DNA of 8,471 bases from the NCBI GenBank assembly GCA_021820675.1, contig JAKADI010000048.1, forward strand, positions 1 through 8,471, read 5' to 3'. This document shows, piece by piece, positions 1 to 5,746 of this stretch (within the stretch, counting starts at the first letter, position 1; each line of letters opens with the position of its first letter). A program made the translations under genes and the position numbers. The notes under the pieces were generated by a model that was not told the DNA's origin, did not search any database, and saw nothing but the letters and a program-made list of their open reading frames with translations. This DNA is from Bacillota bacterium (lineage in GTDB: Bacteria; Bacillota; Sulfobacillia; Sulfobacillales; Sulfobacillaceae).

Positions 1-2
1 CA

Positions 3-167
3 GACGCACCGTTCTCCTTGGGCTGGGGCCGCCACTATCCTGATCCGCGTCGGATCGGCGAGAACTTTAAACCACTGGGATACAAACTCGGCGTGTTTCT
101 TGGGCAGCGCAACAAGCGGTTGATCACCCGAAGGGATGAGGCAAGAAGCCTCAACGGCGGCTTCTGA
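3..167 (+). CDS. 3' end of an unrecognised gene, cut by the window's left edge
   Basis: An open frame enters from the left edge and runs 54 codons to a TGA at 165-167. The visible C-terminus begins DAPFSLGWGRHYPDP and ends EARSLNGGF. It is rich in basic residues, with a GQRNKRLITRR stretch near the end. The other two forward frames stop at about 41 and 121, and no long minus-strand frame is present, so this is the most likely coding frame. I do not recognise the family and no motif assigns a function. The segment looks soluble, with no membrane span. The stop codon lies in a strong inverted repeat (see 138-165), after which the DNA becomes AT-rich. The reading frame is fairly well supported, the function not at all. 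Confidence 0.45.
   Translation, partial: DAPFSLGWGRHYPDPRRIGENFKPLGYKLGVFLGQRNKRLITRRDEARSLNGGF
138..165 (+). repeat. Two overlapping, mutually exclusive hairpins at the gene end
   Basis: GAGGC (138-142) pairs with GCCTC (148-152) across a 5-base loop. AGAAGCC (144-150) pairs perfectly with GGCTTCT (159-165) across 8 bases. The two stems share bases, so only one can form at a time. The second stem ends on the first base of the TGA stop codon. No T-tract follows, so this is not a standard rho-independent terminator. It may still slow or protect the 3' end of the transcript. Confidence 0.35.
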
Positions 168-246
168 TATCATGGCGCTGCATCCTTTCAACGGTATTCT
201 TCATATTTCTATTATATGACTTTATGCTCACATTTTCATAATTTAA

Positions 247-495
247 GGACGTCAAACGGCGGATTGGACTCGACATCGGAGTGCGGCGCTCATCGCTGAT
301 GGCGGCTGTAGTCTCGTCTGTGCATATATGGCAGGGACGCTCCTCGCGGGTCTGGGAACGACGACTTTCCTGGGGCGGTGGTATCTGACCCCACTCGCCG
401 GGCTAGCCTTGGTGTTTTTTATCATACGCGAAGGGCGCGAAGCGTTGGAAGAAGAACGGAGTGAGAAGCCAGCGGGGCATTGTCGACGGGGTTGA
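247..495 (+). pseudogene. Remnant of a CDF-like cation transporter (C-terminal half only)
   Basis: Frame 1 is open from just after a TAA (244-246) to TGA at 493-495. It encodes a segment that I recognise as the C-terminal part of the 'cation transporter' subgroup of cation diffusion facilitators. It contains RSAALIADG, then SLVCAYMAGTLLAGLG (a membrane span), then GRWYLTPLAGLALVFFIIREGREALEEE (last span and amphipathic tail). Family members usually have four to six spans and about 200 or more residues; only the last two spans are present. There is no good start codon (first in-frame ATG at 328, inside the span) and no ribosome binding site. The N-terminal half is missing, replaced by AT-rich DNA. 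From memory of the family, the usual ADxxET and WWADP motifs read ADGGCS and WYLTP here, so probable metal-site residues are lost. I infer a 5'-truncated, decaying gene. The family match is from pattern recognition only. Confidence 0.6.
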
Positions 496-571
496 CACCC
501 GGAACGGGGATGGCCCGTCGCCGGCAAGCATCCGGTGCCTGGTTAAAGATATGACAACAGTCAAAGTCGCT

Positions 572-596
572 AAAAAATCCCCGCAATGAAGCGGGG
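572..596 (-). terminator. Rho-independent terminator of the symporter gene
   Basis: Read on the minus strand, CCCCGC (596-591) pairs with GCGGGG (584-579) around a 6-base TTCATT loop. The stem is followed by A and then six Ts (577-572). The position, about 105 bases past the stop codon of the minus-strand symporter gene, and the T-tract orientation both fit a terminator for that gene. Confidence 0.85.
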
Positions 597-701
597 TGAG
601 GTAGGCAGATGTATTGATGCCTAGTGATCAGTACTCAGGTGCCGGAAGGTCTGCCTGCACAGCTCGTCTTCCCGTTTGCCCCTTTGAGCGAAATGGGGAC
701 C

Positions 702-2246
702 TTAATCGGGCTCGATGGGTTTCGGTAGCGGGCGCAGTAGCCTAAGTGCGGATTTTTGATGTTGACGAGTAGCAAGCCAGGTATAAAAGACATACACGAA
801 TCCGAGCAGTAATACGATGATGCCAAGAATATGAGGGAACAGACGATAGCGAATTAACGAACTCATCAAAAATCCCCAGCCGCTAAAACTCCCAATGGTC
901 AAAACCAAGCTCCGTTGCAACAGGCGGGCGGTGGCTAATACCACCATGGAGGTCGTAGCGGCTGACCACATGGGATTAATACCCCAAATAAAATGGGAGG
1001 CCGAGAATCCCGTTATGGCATTGAGACCTAAGCCGACGACAATACCGCTGACCATGGCGGCCAAGACCGACCGGGGCGAAATCGTGTCCTTCCATAATAA
1101 CAAGGCTAATGTTGGTCCGACAACGGCCGCGTTGCGGAGGGTTAATCCAAAGACGCGCCACCAGGCCAGCTGGTCTGGGCGCCACAACCCGTATAGCACC
1201 ATAGCGATACCTTCAAGTACCAAACCCAGACGCAACCAATTGACGCTCCGGGAACGGCCAATGACATCGCCTGCAACGCTAATGGCTCCGGAAAATAGCA
1301 AAGGTCCGCACCACATAAGAGCCAATGACCACATCGCCATGCCCAACATCGCAATCATGAGAGGAGAACTATGAGCCAGAATCACATGAAAGAAGGCTTC
1401 AAGACCACTCATATGGACATTCGGGGTGAGCATGCGGGTGCGAAGGCCAAGCCAGGTGCTCACCCCGATGATGATAGCGAGCCAAATGGTTGACAGCCAG
1501 GTGGCCCTTTGTGCGTGACGGATACTTCGCGCTGCTGCGAGGGTCTGGATTTCGGCCTGGGCACACACGACGTTTAAAATGTTCATTCCCAACCAGACAG
1601 GGATGAGGCCATGGTCTGCTCCCCACAACTGCCAATACCTGGGATTCATCACCATGTGGTGGGGCAGCGGGGTTTGGTGCCCGAGCTTCCAAACAGCATA
1701 AACAAGGCCCATCATCACCATAAACAGATTAAATCCTTGTAACTGCGCTAGGGACAACATGCCAGAAAATTGAATACTGACAATGAGCATAAGGGCTGTG
1801 ATACTCAGGCTCAGCCATAGCGGCCACTTTAACGCCGTTTGCAGAAAAATGGCCGCTGCCAGCGCGTTGGATAAGGCGAAAATAGGGAAAGTTCCGCCAA
1901 TTACCAAGCCGCTCAAGCGGCGTACTCCGCGTCCAAAGGCGCGACCGAGTAGGTTGCTGTTGGAAATGTAATCGTGGCGGCGAAACCACGGGATCAAGGC
2001 GGCCACCAGGATCGACATAACAGCAACACTGACTCCGTACCATAAAGCACTCAGGCCGAATTGGTAGGCCGTGTCGATTTCGACAACGATGAGCGAGGAG
2101 GACCATAACGCCGTAACCATGACAAAGATTGTCCAGAACCCCAGTTGGCGGTTGCCATCGCGATATGCTTTCATGGTGGGCGCAGCCTTTCTCCGCCCCA
2201 AAAAGAGAAGCACCGTAATATATCCGAGTAAAAGTGCAGGCAACAC
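702..2246 (-). CDS. Sodium:solute symporter family (SSS/SLC5-like) permease
   Basis: The 514-residue protein is a very hydrophobic polytopic membrane protein. It fits the SSS family (LeuT fold), which couples uptake of a small solute to Na+ or H+. The family signature appears near residues 27-70: AYRDGNRQLGFW, then TALWSSSLIVVEIDTAYQFGLSALWYG. The mid-region AEIQTLAAARSIRHAQRA (231-248) matches the family's loop after TM6. A TM8-like FSGAISVAGDVIGR (318-331) carries the Ser residues that often help form the sodium site. A further typical segment is AVVGPTLALLLWK (374-386). About 12-13 spans are expected; the tail (493-514) is basic and proline-rich. The start is GTG at 2246, ten bases after AAAGGAG (2263-2257). 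The gene is monocistronic and divergent from the metG operon. The substrate cannot be told from the sequence. It does not look like a close PutP or PanF homologue, and family membership is more certain than any role. Confidence 0.85.
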   Translation of the reverse strand: MLPALLLGYITVLLFLGRRKAAPTMKAYRDGNRQLGFWTIFVMVTALWSSSLIVVEIDTAYQFGLSALWYGVSVAVMSILVAALIPWFRRHDYISNSNLLGRAFGRGVRRLSGLVIGGTFPIFALSNALAAAIFLQTALKWPLWLSLSITALMLIVSIQFSGMLSLAQLQGFNLFMVMMGLVYAVWKLGHQTPLPHHMVMNPRYWQLWGADHGLIPVWLGMNILNVVCAQAEIQTLAAARSIRHAQRATWLSTIWLAIIIGVSTWLGLRTRMLTPNVHMSGLEAFFHVILAHSSPLMIAMLGMAMWSLALMWCGPLLFSGAISVAGDVIGRSRSVNWLRLGLVLEGIAMVLYGLWRPDQLAWWRVFGLTLRNAAVVGPTLALLLWKDTISPRSVLAAMVSGIVVGLGLNAITGFSASHFIWGINPMWSAATTSMVVLATARLLQRSLVLTIGSFSGWGFLMSSLIRYRLFPHILGIIVLLLGFVYVFYTWLATRQHQKSALRLLRPLPKPIEPD

Positions 2247-2291
2247 GAGGAATCCGCTCCTTTATGATAAACCCTATCAAGTTATTAATAT

Positions 2292-2325
2292 ATTATATAG
2301 TTCTCCAAAGTGTTCCTTCTGTCAA
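2292..2325 (-). promoter_or_regulatory. Probable sigma-A promoter of the symporter gene
   Basis: On the minus strand a perfect -35 TTGACA lies at 2325-2320. At 17-base spacing the -10 would be AACTAT (2302-2297). A better TATAAT lies at 2297-2292 but 22 bases away, so the exact -10 is uncertain within this AT-rich stretch. The start codon is about 45-50 bases downstream. Confidence 0.55.
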
Positions 2326-2344
2326 CAGATTTTTTCCGCTCTGA

Positions 2345-2455
2345 TTACTCAGTTGGGCTCGTTCCAGCCAATAGCCTAATCGCCCGATACAAAGGTGGGG
2401 TAGGGGTCGATGCCGGTCTTTGTTCCAGGCTCCCGAGTGAAACGTTATCTATTAG
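2345..2455. other. Gene-free stretch between the divergent symporter and metG units
   Basis: Open frames of about 110 codons cross this stretch on both strands (about 2310-2636 plus, 2345-2692 minus). Neither has a ribosome binding site, recognisable domain or protein-like composition, and both run through RNA-like inverted repeats further right. I see no gene, tRNA or clear promoter here; it is most likely spacer. Confidence 0.4.
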
Positions 2456-2634
2456 AAGACCGCGAAAGGTCTTAAGAACTGAATGTATAGAACGCTTAAG
2501 GGATTCACGCCGTCCCAATCGGTGCCACTCCTCCTCATCGGCCGGTGGGCCCTTTGGGGATGAGGAGTTACGTTGGTATGGACCGTTGGAAAAACGCGTT
2601 ATGGAGGAATCTCTGCCTGCTTGCTGCAGATTTT
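2456..2634 (+). other. Highly structured intergenic region, possible small RNA
   Basis: Several inverted repeats are packed here. AAGACC/GGTCTT (2456-2461/2468-2473) encloses GCGAAA. A nested rod follows: GGGATTC (2500-2506) with GAATCTC (2607-2613), ACGC (2507-2510) with GCGT (2596-2599), CCAATCGGT (2515-2523) with ACCGTTGG (2582-2589, one bulge), and a perfect 9-bp stem CTCCTCATC (2531-2539) with GATGAGGAG (2559-2567). A weak hairpin TCTGC/GCAGA (2612-2616/2626-2630) precedes TTTT. The overall shape recalls rod-like RNAs such as 6S RNA, but I cannot match it to a known family. I see no strong upstream promoter on the plus strand. The strand is unproven because inverted repeats fold either way. 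Confidence 0.35.
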
Positions 2635-2661
2635 GACGAAGAGAACAAAGTGGCCTATAAT
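2633..2661 (+). promoter_or_regulatory. Sigma-A promoter of the T-box/metG operon
   Basis: TTGACG (2633-2638) and a perfect TATAAT (2656-2661) are separated by exactly 17 bases. Transcription should start near 2667-2668, which is just where the first T-box stem begins. Position and near-consensus sequence make this the best promoter in the window. Confidence 0.85.
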
Positions 2662-2667
2662 TAAAAG

Positions 2668-2882
2668 ACTTGCGAAGAGAGGGATCGTTCAATTAAGAAC
2701 TTCGTAAAAGCGAGCTGATGGGGGTGTGAGATCAGCCGGAGAAATTTGAACTATGGCCCTTGAGCAGGAGTGCGAAATTCAGTAGTGCTCCCGGTATCCC
2801 CGTTATTGGATGAAAGAGACCCCATGGTGAACAAGGGTGGTACCGCGGCAGTTGCCCGCCCCTTGACATTGGGGTATTTTTT
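2668..2882 (+). promoter_or_regulatory. T-box riboswitch, methionine specifier (AUG), upstream of metG
   Basis: The leader senses uncharged tRNA-Met and lets transcription continue into metG. Stem I base: CUUGC (2669-2673) pairs GCAGG (2764-2768), followed by a GA-rich kink-turn-like stretch and GGG (2681-2683) with CCC (2757-2759). The specifier loop lies between this and GUUCAA/UUGAAC (2687-2692/2746-2751), and it presents AUG at 2753-2755. The upper arm has GCUGAU (2714-2719) pairing AUCAGC (2731-2736) around GGGGGUGUGAG. A CCGUUAU-like stretch (2800-2806) leads to the conserved T-box AAGGGTGGTACCGCGG (2833-2848); its UGGU should pair with the tRNA acceptor end. A terminator follows. The specifier codon agrees with the product of the downstream gene. 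Confidence 0.93.
2859..2882 (+). terminator. Regulated T-box terminator before metG
   Basis: CCCC (2859-2862) pairs with GGGG (2871-2874), followed by TA and six Ts (2877-2882). The left arm CCGCCCCTT can instead pair with the T-box AAGGG side to form the antiterminator. The simple stem is short at 4 bp, and flanking bases may extend it. It lies 29 bases before the metG start codon. Confidence 0.75.
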
Positions 2883-2911
2883 ATGGACCAGGAATTTAGG
2901 AGGTTGGAAGG

Positions 2912-4888
2912 ATGGATTCAAACCAACGCAAGAAATCTCAAAAAACTTGGTACTTGACTACGCCGATTTATTATCCTAGTGACAAGTTGCATGTGGGGCA
3001 TGCATATACCACGGTTGCGGCCGACGCTTTGGTGCGCTTTCACCGCTTATACGGTGATGGTGTCTTTTTTGTGACAGGAACGGATGAACACGGGCAGAAG
3101 ATTGCGCAAAAGGCGAGTGAGGCGGGAAAAACTCCAAAGGAGTTTGTGGACGGCATTGTCCAATTCATTCAAGATCCGTTGTGGAAGACCCTAGGGATCT
3201 CGTATGACCGGTTTATTCGGACGACGGATCAGGAACATACGCGGGTTGTCCAAAATGTCTTCGAGCAATTGCTAGAACGAGGGGACATTTATAAGGGGAC
3301 TTATGAAGGATGGTATTGCCTCCCCGATGAAACCTTTTGGACGGAGTCTAAATTAATTGACGGAAACTGTCCTGATTGCGGACGCCCGGTAGAGCGCGTC
3401 CAGCAGGAAAGCTATTTCTTTAAAATGAGCCGCTATCAAGACCGCATGATTCAATACATCCTGACGCACCCTGATTTTATCCAACCTACCAGTCGACGCA
3501 ATGAAATGTTGAGCTTTTTGGAAAGTGGACTTGAAGATCTGTCGATTTCCCGGACAGGATTAACGTGGGGCATTCCCGTTCCCCATGATCCCGCGCATGT
3601 CATTTATGTATGGTTTGATGCCTTGCTCAATTATTTAACCGCAGCTGACTATTTAGAAGCGCCCGAGAAGTTTGCGCGGACCTGGCCCCCGGATGTCCAA
3701 CTGGTTGGAAAAGAAATTGTCCGTTTTCACACCATTATCTGGCCGATTATTTTGATGGCACTCCAGTTGCCGTTACCGGAGCGAGTGTTTGGCCATGGAT
3801 GGCTCTTGATTGGCGATACCAAAATGTCAAAATCGCGGGGCAATGCGGTAGACCCCATCGCTTTGACCCAAAAATACGGTGTCGATGCTGTTCGGTACTA
3901 CCTCTTGCGGGAAGTGCCATTTGGTGCTGACGGCAGTTATACGGAAGAGGCCTTGCGGTTACGGATTAATGTCGATTTGGCGAATGATTTGGGAAATTTA
4001 CTCAGTCGGACAACGGCTATGATTAATCGATTCAGCGCCGGGTATATTCCTTTTCCGCATTCGGTTCCTCGTGAGCCAGACCAAGTGTTGCCCAAGCTTG
4101 TCGTCGAGATATACGATGCTGTCGATCACGCGATGCAGCAACTGCTCATTTCCGATGCTCTTTCCCACATTTTCCGGCTCATTCACGCGGCCAACAAGTA
4201 TATTGAAGACCGGGCTCCGTGGAACTTGGCGAAGAATCCGGCGACCAAAGATGAGCTTGATCATGTTTTATATAATCTTGCAGAGTCGTTACGGATTGTG
4301 TCGGTTTTGTTAACGCCATTTTTGATCGAGACGCCCCAAAAAATTCGGCAGCAACTTGGGCTGACAACGCCAGTCCGGTCCTACCGCGAGGCCATCTTCG
4401 GCCAGCTCCAGGGCGGAGAACACATTAAACGGGGAGACGCTTTGTTTCCGAGGCTTGATTTGCACGGCGAACAACACGAGGCTGCTGGGGGTATGGAGCC
4501 ATCTACAGAGGCTGTGAAAACCACCCCGTCTTCCCCTAATCCACCCAGACCGGAGGAGGCCACAAATCCTATCACTATTGACGATTTTCAAAAAATCGAT
4601 TTGCGGGTTGGAACCATCCGCCATGCGGAAGTGGTTCCAAGTGCGGATCGCCTGTTAAAATTGACGGTTTTCGACGGCATCAGAGATCGCACGATCGTTT
4701 CCGGAATAAGAGCCCACTACGATCCGGAGAAACTCGTGGGTCAACAGGTGGTATTGGTGGCTAATTTAAAACCGGTGAAATTACGGGGGATTCTCAGTGA
4801 AGGGATGCTATTGGCGGGTTCTCAAGGAGGACGGTTAAGTTTAGTGACGCCGTTATCGGAATTACCCGAAGGAGCGCGTGTCAAATGA
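2912..4888 (+). CDS. metG: Methionyl-tRNA synthetase
   Basis: Class I synthetase that charges tRNA-Met with methionine in the cytoplasm, for initiation and elongation. It has 658 residues, about the length of the Bacillus enzyme. The Rossmann catalytic domain carries the HIGH-type motif HVGH (27-30) and KMSKS (304-308). The connective insert has a single zinc-knuckle-like site: YCLPDE (Cys136, Asp139) and CPDCGRP (Cys153, Cys156). The anticodon-binding helical domain covers about 345-500. A Pro/Thr/Glu-rich linker (about 520-552) joins an EMAP/Trbp111-type tRNA-binding domain (555-658; KIDLRVGTI, VANLKPVKLRGILSEGM). The ATG at 2912 has AGGAGG (2898-2903) at 8-base spacing. It is the first gene of the operon and sits under the Met T-box. 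The stop overlaps the tatD start (ATGA). Confidence 0.97.
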   Translation: MDSNQRKKSQKTWYLTTPIYYPSDKLHVGHAYTTVAADALVRFHRLYGDGVFFVTGTDEHGQKIAQKASEAGKTPKEFVDGIVQFIQDPLWKTLGISYDRFIRTTDQEHTRVVQNVFEQLLERGDIYKGTYEGWYCLPDETFWTESKLIDGNCPDCGRPVERVQQESYFFKMSRYQDRMIQYILTHPDFIQPTSRRNEMLSFLESGLEDLSISRTGLTWGIPVPHDPAHVIYVWFDALLNYLTAADYLEAPEKFARTWPPDVQLVGKEIVRFHTIIWPIILMALQLPLPERVFGHGWLLIGDTKMSKSRGNAVDPIALTQKYGVDAVRYYLLREVPFGADGSYTEEALRLRINVDLANDLGNLLSRTTAMINRFSAGYIPFPHSVPREPDQVLPKLVVEIYDAVDHAMQQLLISDALSHIFRLIHAANKYIEDRAPWNLAKNPATKDELDHVLYNLAESLRIVSVLLTPFLIETPQKIRQQLGLTTPVRSYREAIFGQLQGGEHIKRGDALFPRLDLHGEQHEAAGGMEPSTEAVKTTPSSPNPPRPEEATNPITIDDFQKIDLRVGTIRHAEVVPSADRLLKLTVFDGIRDRTIVSGIRAHYDPEKLVGQQVVLVANLKPVKLRGILSEGMLLAGSQGGRLSLVTPLSELPEGARVK

Positions 4889-5655
4889 ATTTATTGGGCA
4901 TTGATTCACATTGCCATCTTCAGGATCCGGTCTTTGACGCTGACCGGGAAGAAGTGTTTAAAAGGGCTCATGGACAAGGCCTTGGGCTTATTGTCCCAGG
5001 CTATGACATGGAATCATCGGCGCAAGCGATACGGTTGGCACATACCCACGAAGCGATGTGGGCTCTTGTTGGCGTGCATCCGCATGATGCGAAGACCTTT
5101 ACCGAGTCCGACCAAGTTCGGTTGCAAGACTGGATTCATGACGACCCCGTCATCGGCATTGGGGAAATCGGGCTCGATTATCATTACATGAATAGTCCCA
5201 AGGAGGTACAAAGAGCGGTCTTTCGGCAGCAGGCCGAGATGGCGCGGGGGATGAATGTGCCGATTTCCGTCCATTCGCGGGAGGCCGAGGAAGACACCGT
5301 TGCGATACTGCGCGAATTGCCAGAAATTCGAGGAGTCCTGCACTGTTTTAGTGGGAGTCAGGCATTTGCCACCCAGTTGTTGGATTTGGGATTTTACTTG
5401 TCGTTTGCTGGCCCCATTTCATTCAAGAGCGCACACGACTTAAGAGATCTTGTCAAGTGGGCGCCCATGAATCGAATCTTGATTGAAACCGATGCGCCTT
5501 ATCTGTCTCCCGTTCCCTGGCGAGGACAACGGAATGAACCATCGCGAGTGATTCGTGTGGCTGAAATTGTGGCTGCCCAAAAAAATTTTTCAACCCAGAA
5601 GGTATTTGACCAGGTGATGTCGAATACTATTTCTGTATTTCATGTTGCGAGTTGA
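4885..5655 (+). CDS. tatD: TatD-family metal-dependent deoxyribonuclease
   Basis: Cytoplasmic TIM-barrel metallo-hydrolase of the amidohydrolase superfamily. Characterised members are 3'-5' exonucleases on DNA or RNA linked to DNA repair. The 256-residue length is typical. Metal ligands are visible: DSHCHL (His9, His11), GEIGLDYH (Glu94), SVHSREAEEDT (His130), HCFSG (His153) and ETDAPYL (Asp203). GVHPH (63-67) is also characteristic. The ATG overlaps the metG TGA by four bases (ATGA), with AAGGAG (4869-4874) ten bases upstream inside metG, which suggests translational coupling. The metG-tatD pairing is the same as metS-yabD in Bacillus. The 3' end simply stops; I see no terminator before the next gene. 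Confidence 0.95.
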   Translation: MNLLGIDSHCHLQDPVFDADREEVFKRAHGQGLGLIVPGYDMESSAQAIRLAHTHEAMWALVGVHPHDAKTFTESDQVRLQDWIHDDPVIGIGEIGLDYHYMNSPKEVQRAVFRQQAEMARGMNVPISVHSREAEEDTVAILRELPEIRGVLHCFSGSQAFATQLLDLGFYLSFAGPISFKSAHDLRDLVKWAPMNRILIETDAPYLSPVPWRGQRNEPSRVIRVAEIVAAQKNFSTQKVFDQVMSNTISVFHVAS

Positions 5656-5746
5656 TAATACAGTTTTTGGCAGATATGGAGGCGAATGGTAACCGGAAGG
5701 ACGCTGGACGAGTCATAAGATATCAGCAAGCTCCGGAGAGCAAAAC

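Noticed and set aside
252..527. Minus-strand frame of 91 codons
   Set aside because: It is antisense to the cation transporter remnant, is rich in Arg, Pro and Ser, and shows no family features.
603..656. Inverted repeat AGGCAGA (603-609)/TCTGCCT (650-656) past the symporter gene
   Set aside because: The arms are only 7 bp and 40 bases apart; a clear terminator already lies at 572-596. Probably chance.
895..1374. Plus-strand open frame of 159 codons
   Set aside because: It lies fully inside the minus-strand symporter gene, whose translation has clear family motifs; this frame has no ribosome site or domain.
1729..2280. Minus-strand open frame of 183 codons beside the symporter frame
   Set aside because: It is an out-of-frame shadow of the symporter N-terminal half. 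The symporter frame has hydrophobic spans and family motifs; this one has none.
2516..2570. GTGGCACCG on the minus strand, resembling part of a T-box for the symporter
   Set aside because: The rest of the conserved T-box element (CGCGG) and a downstream terminator are absent, and no specifier stem fits on that strand.
2345..2692. Overlapping frames of about 110 codons on both strands upstream of the T-box
   Set aside because: They cover the inverted repeats and the metG promoter, have no ribosome binding site or known domain, and look like chance openness.
5656..5746. Possible promoter TTGGCA-17-TAACCG before the YabE-like gene
   Set aside because: The -10 is poor and no second signal supports it; read-through from the operon is enough.
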